A DNA stretch of 64,000 nucleotides from Vandiemenella viatica (lineage: Eukaryota; Arthropoda; Insecta; Orthoptera; Morabidae). Shown here one piece after another: positions 63,125-64,000 of the stretch. The stretch lies in contig CM061914.1 in NCBI GenBank assembly GCA_031002005.1, forward strand, positions 189,242,685 to 189,306,684. Direction: 5' to 3'. Made by a program: the position numbers and the translations under genes. Under the pieces are notes generated by a model that worked only from the letters and a program-made list of their open reading frames with translations, ran no database searches and was not told the DNA's origin. Numbering within the stretch: the first letter of the stretch is position 1; every line of letters begins with the position of its first letter.

Positions 63125-63235
63125 AGGTTCTTTACCCACCACCACAACAGATCGCGGAGGTGAAACTGTACCCGGTTCGATTCCCGACCCCGCCTACCAG
63201 CCGTCCTGATTCAGGTTTTTAGTCAGTTTTCCGCA
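63125..63235 (+). repeat. tRNA-like SINE fragment
   Basis: CCGGTTCGATTCCCGACCCC is a good B box. It is followed by CGTCCTGATTCAGGTTTT, reminiscent of the post-tRNA part of the SINEs and of the LINE R 3' UTR. No A box is clear. Confidence 0.45.
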
Positions 63236-63471
63236 GTCATTTTTGTGAATCTCCGCCTCATCAACTACACATTTCACAAACAAAAATACACAGAAAACTC
63301 AATTTACACGAACAGAAGGCAACACGTAAGCTCCCCCATTGTTTTAGGAACTGACAATACCCGGTTGTAACTACACAGAGGAAACTTTTGATAAATCCTT
63401 AAATAAAAGCCATGATGAGATTTAAGGCTTTGTGTAATATAATAGGGTCCAGGGTCAATTCTTCTTATTTT
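63236..63471. other. No gene seen
   Basis: AT-rich, no recognisable feature. Confidence 0.35.
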
Positions 63472-63708
63472 CTTATGGCTTTACGTCTTGTCGACGTCGA
63501 GTTCATTAAGGGCGGTATGGAACTGTGGACAAGGAACGGGAAGGAATTGGGCCACGGCCTTTTTTAGGAAGCTTCCCGGCATTCACCTGGAGTGATTTGA
63601 GATAACCATGAAAAACCCAAATCTGTATGCCCGGAGAGGGATTCGATCCCACGTTCTCCAGAATTGCGAAGCCAGAACGCTAACCGCTCACCCACCCCTC
63701 TCGGGGTC
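63472..63708 (-). mobile_element. SINE subfamily a, complete
   Basis: Minus strand: CGAGAGGGGTGGGTGAGCGG head, GGATCGAATCCCTC B box, core CATACAGATTTGGGTTTTTC, end CTCGACGTCGACAAGACGTA and AAGCCATAAG. Confidence 0.92.
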
Positions 63709-63914
63709 CATTCGTAAATGTTAATAATGTAGATAACTGATCGTTCACATAAACAGTTCACCACAAGTGACAATTGTTTGGGACTAGCTGAATTCATTCG
63801 TAAATATGGATGTGTATTTATGTTAGGAATAGATCTAACCTGTCGCAATGTGCTTAACTTCTTTTCAGTAACCAACATCCTATAATAAGGACAAAATACA
63901 ATATCTGTTTGCTC

Positions 63915-64000
63915 ACCGAGCGTGGTGGGTGAGTGGTTAACGCTCTGGTCTCGCATTCGGTACGCCGTGTCTTCGAATCCCCGTCTGGCCTTACAGATGT
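63915..64000 (+). mobile_element. SINE head, cut by the window end
   Basis: ACCGAGCGTGGTGGGTGAGT, GGTTAACGCTCTGGTCTCGC, TTCGAATCCCCGTC and the beginning of the core (CAGATGT). Confidence 0.9.

Overview
The window looks like repeat-dense intergenic (or large-intron) DNA from an animal genome, almost certainly an arthropod. No conserved single-copy host gene was recognised on either strand. Nearly every recognisable piece is a transposable element (TE) or its debris: a Ty3/Gypsy LTR retrotransposon, at least eight families of non-LTR retrotransposon (LINE) fragments, a high-copy tRNA-derived SINE with about 16 copies, five or more Tc1/mariner elements, three kinds of elements with 8-bp target duplications (two hAT-like), Helitron-like units, and several foldback or inverted-repeat elements. 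The LINE tails in (GTAGAT)n and the SINE body resemble repeats I associate with polyneopteran insects (locust or stick-insect type). That placement is from memory and is low confidence.

Layout. 1-3012: 3' part of a Gypsy element with three frameshifts in pol and its 3' LTR. 3.1-6.5 kb: minisatellite, a LINE 3' end, a GC-rich patch and ATCGATA-rich repeats. 6.5-7.6 kb: a hAT-like element with a perfect 8-bp target site duplication (TSD); an inverted relative lies at 18.9-19.8 kb. 8.7-9.6 kb: LINE reverse transcriptase (RT) remnant. 10.25-12.47 kb: Tc1 element interrupted by an insertion. 13-18.4 kb: LTR-like pieces, a foldback element, LINE pieces and a 56-bp perfect palindrome. 19.8-21.1 kb: a LINE carrying two nested insertions. 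21.9-28 kb: tandem-repeat element, 742-bp inverted-repeat element and more LINEs. 28.4-30 kb: a mariner fragment in three tandem ~490-bp units. 31.4-31.7 kb: CpG-rich, promoter-like segment. 32.3 kb: a 78-bp hairpin flanked by 8-bp direct repeats. 33-38 kb: SINEs, including a SINE inside a SINE, and a DD36E Tc1. 38.3-39.1 kb: TA-flanked element encoding a helix-turn-helix protein. 40.4-45.1 kb: tandem-repeat element split by a LINE, mariner remnants, and the longest LINE ORF. 45.4-48.3 kb: an intact Tc1-like transposon, 340-aa transposase and perfect 34-bp terminal inverted repeats (TIRs), lying between two head-opposed Tc1 halves. 49.7-54.2 kb: nested LINE and SINE pieces. 54.6-57.6 kb: 120-bp tandem repeats, then Helitron-like units ending in a hairpin plus CTAG. 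60.05-63.03 kb: a Tc1 containing a hAT containing a LINE fragment.

The most interesting structural signal is a short hairpin module, CTGANGA-N-stem-GAAACG, found at about ten places, often as inverted pairs. Its stem differs in sequence between loci but stays paired in the best copies. It resembles the catalytic core of a hammerhead ribozyme with one extra base before the stem. Insertion order can be read from nested TSDs in at least seven places. Only the Tc1 at 45992-47419 looks potentially functional. Everything else is truncated, frameshifted or non-autonomous.
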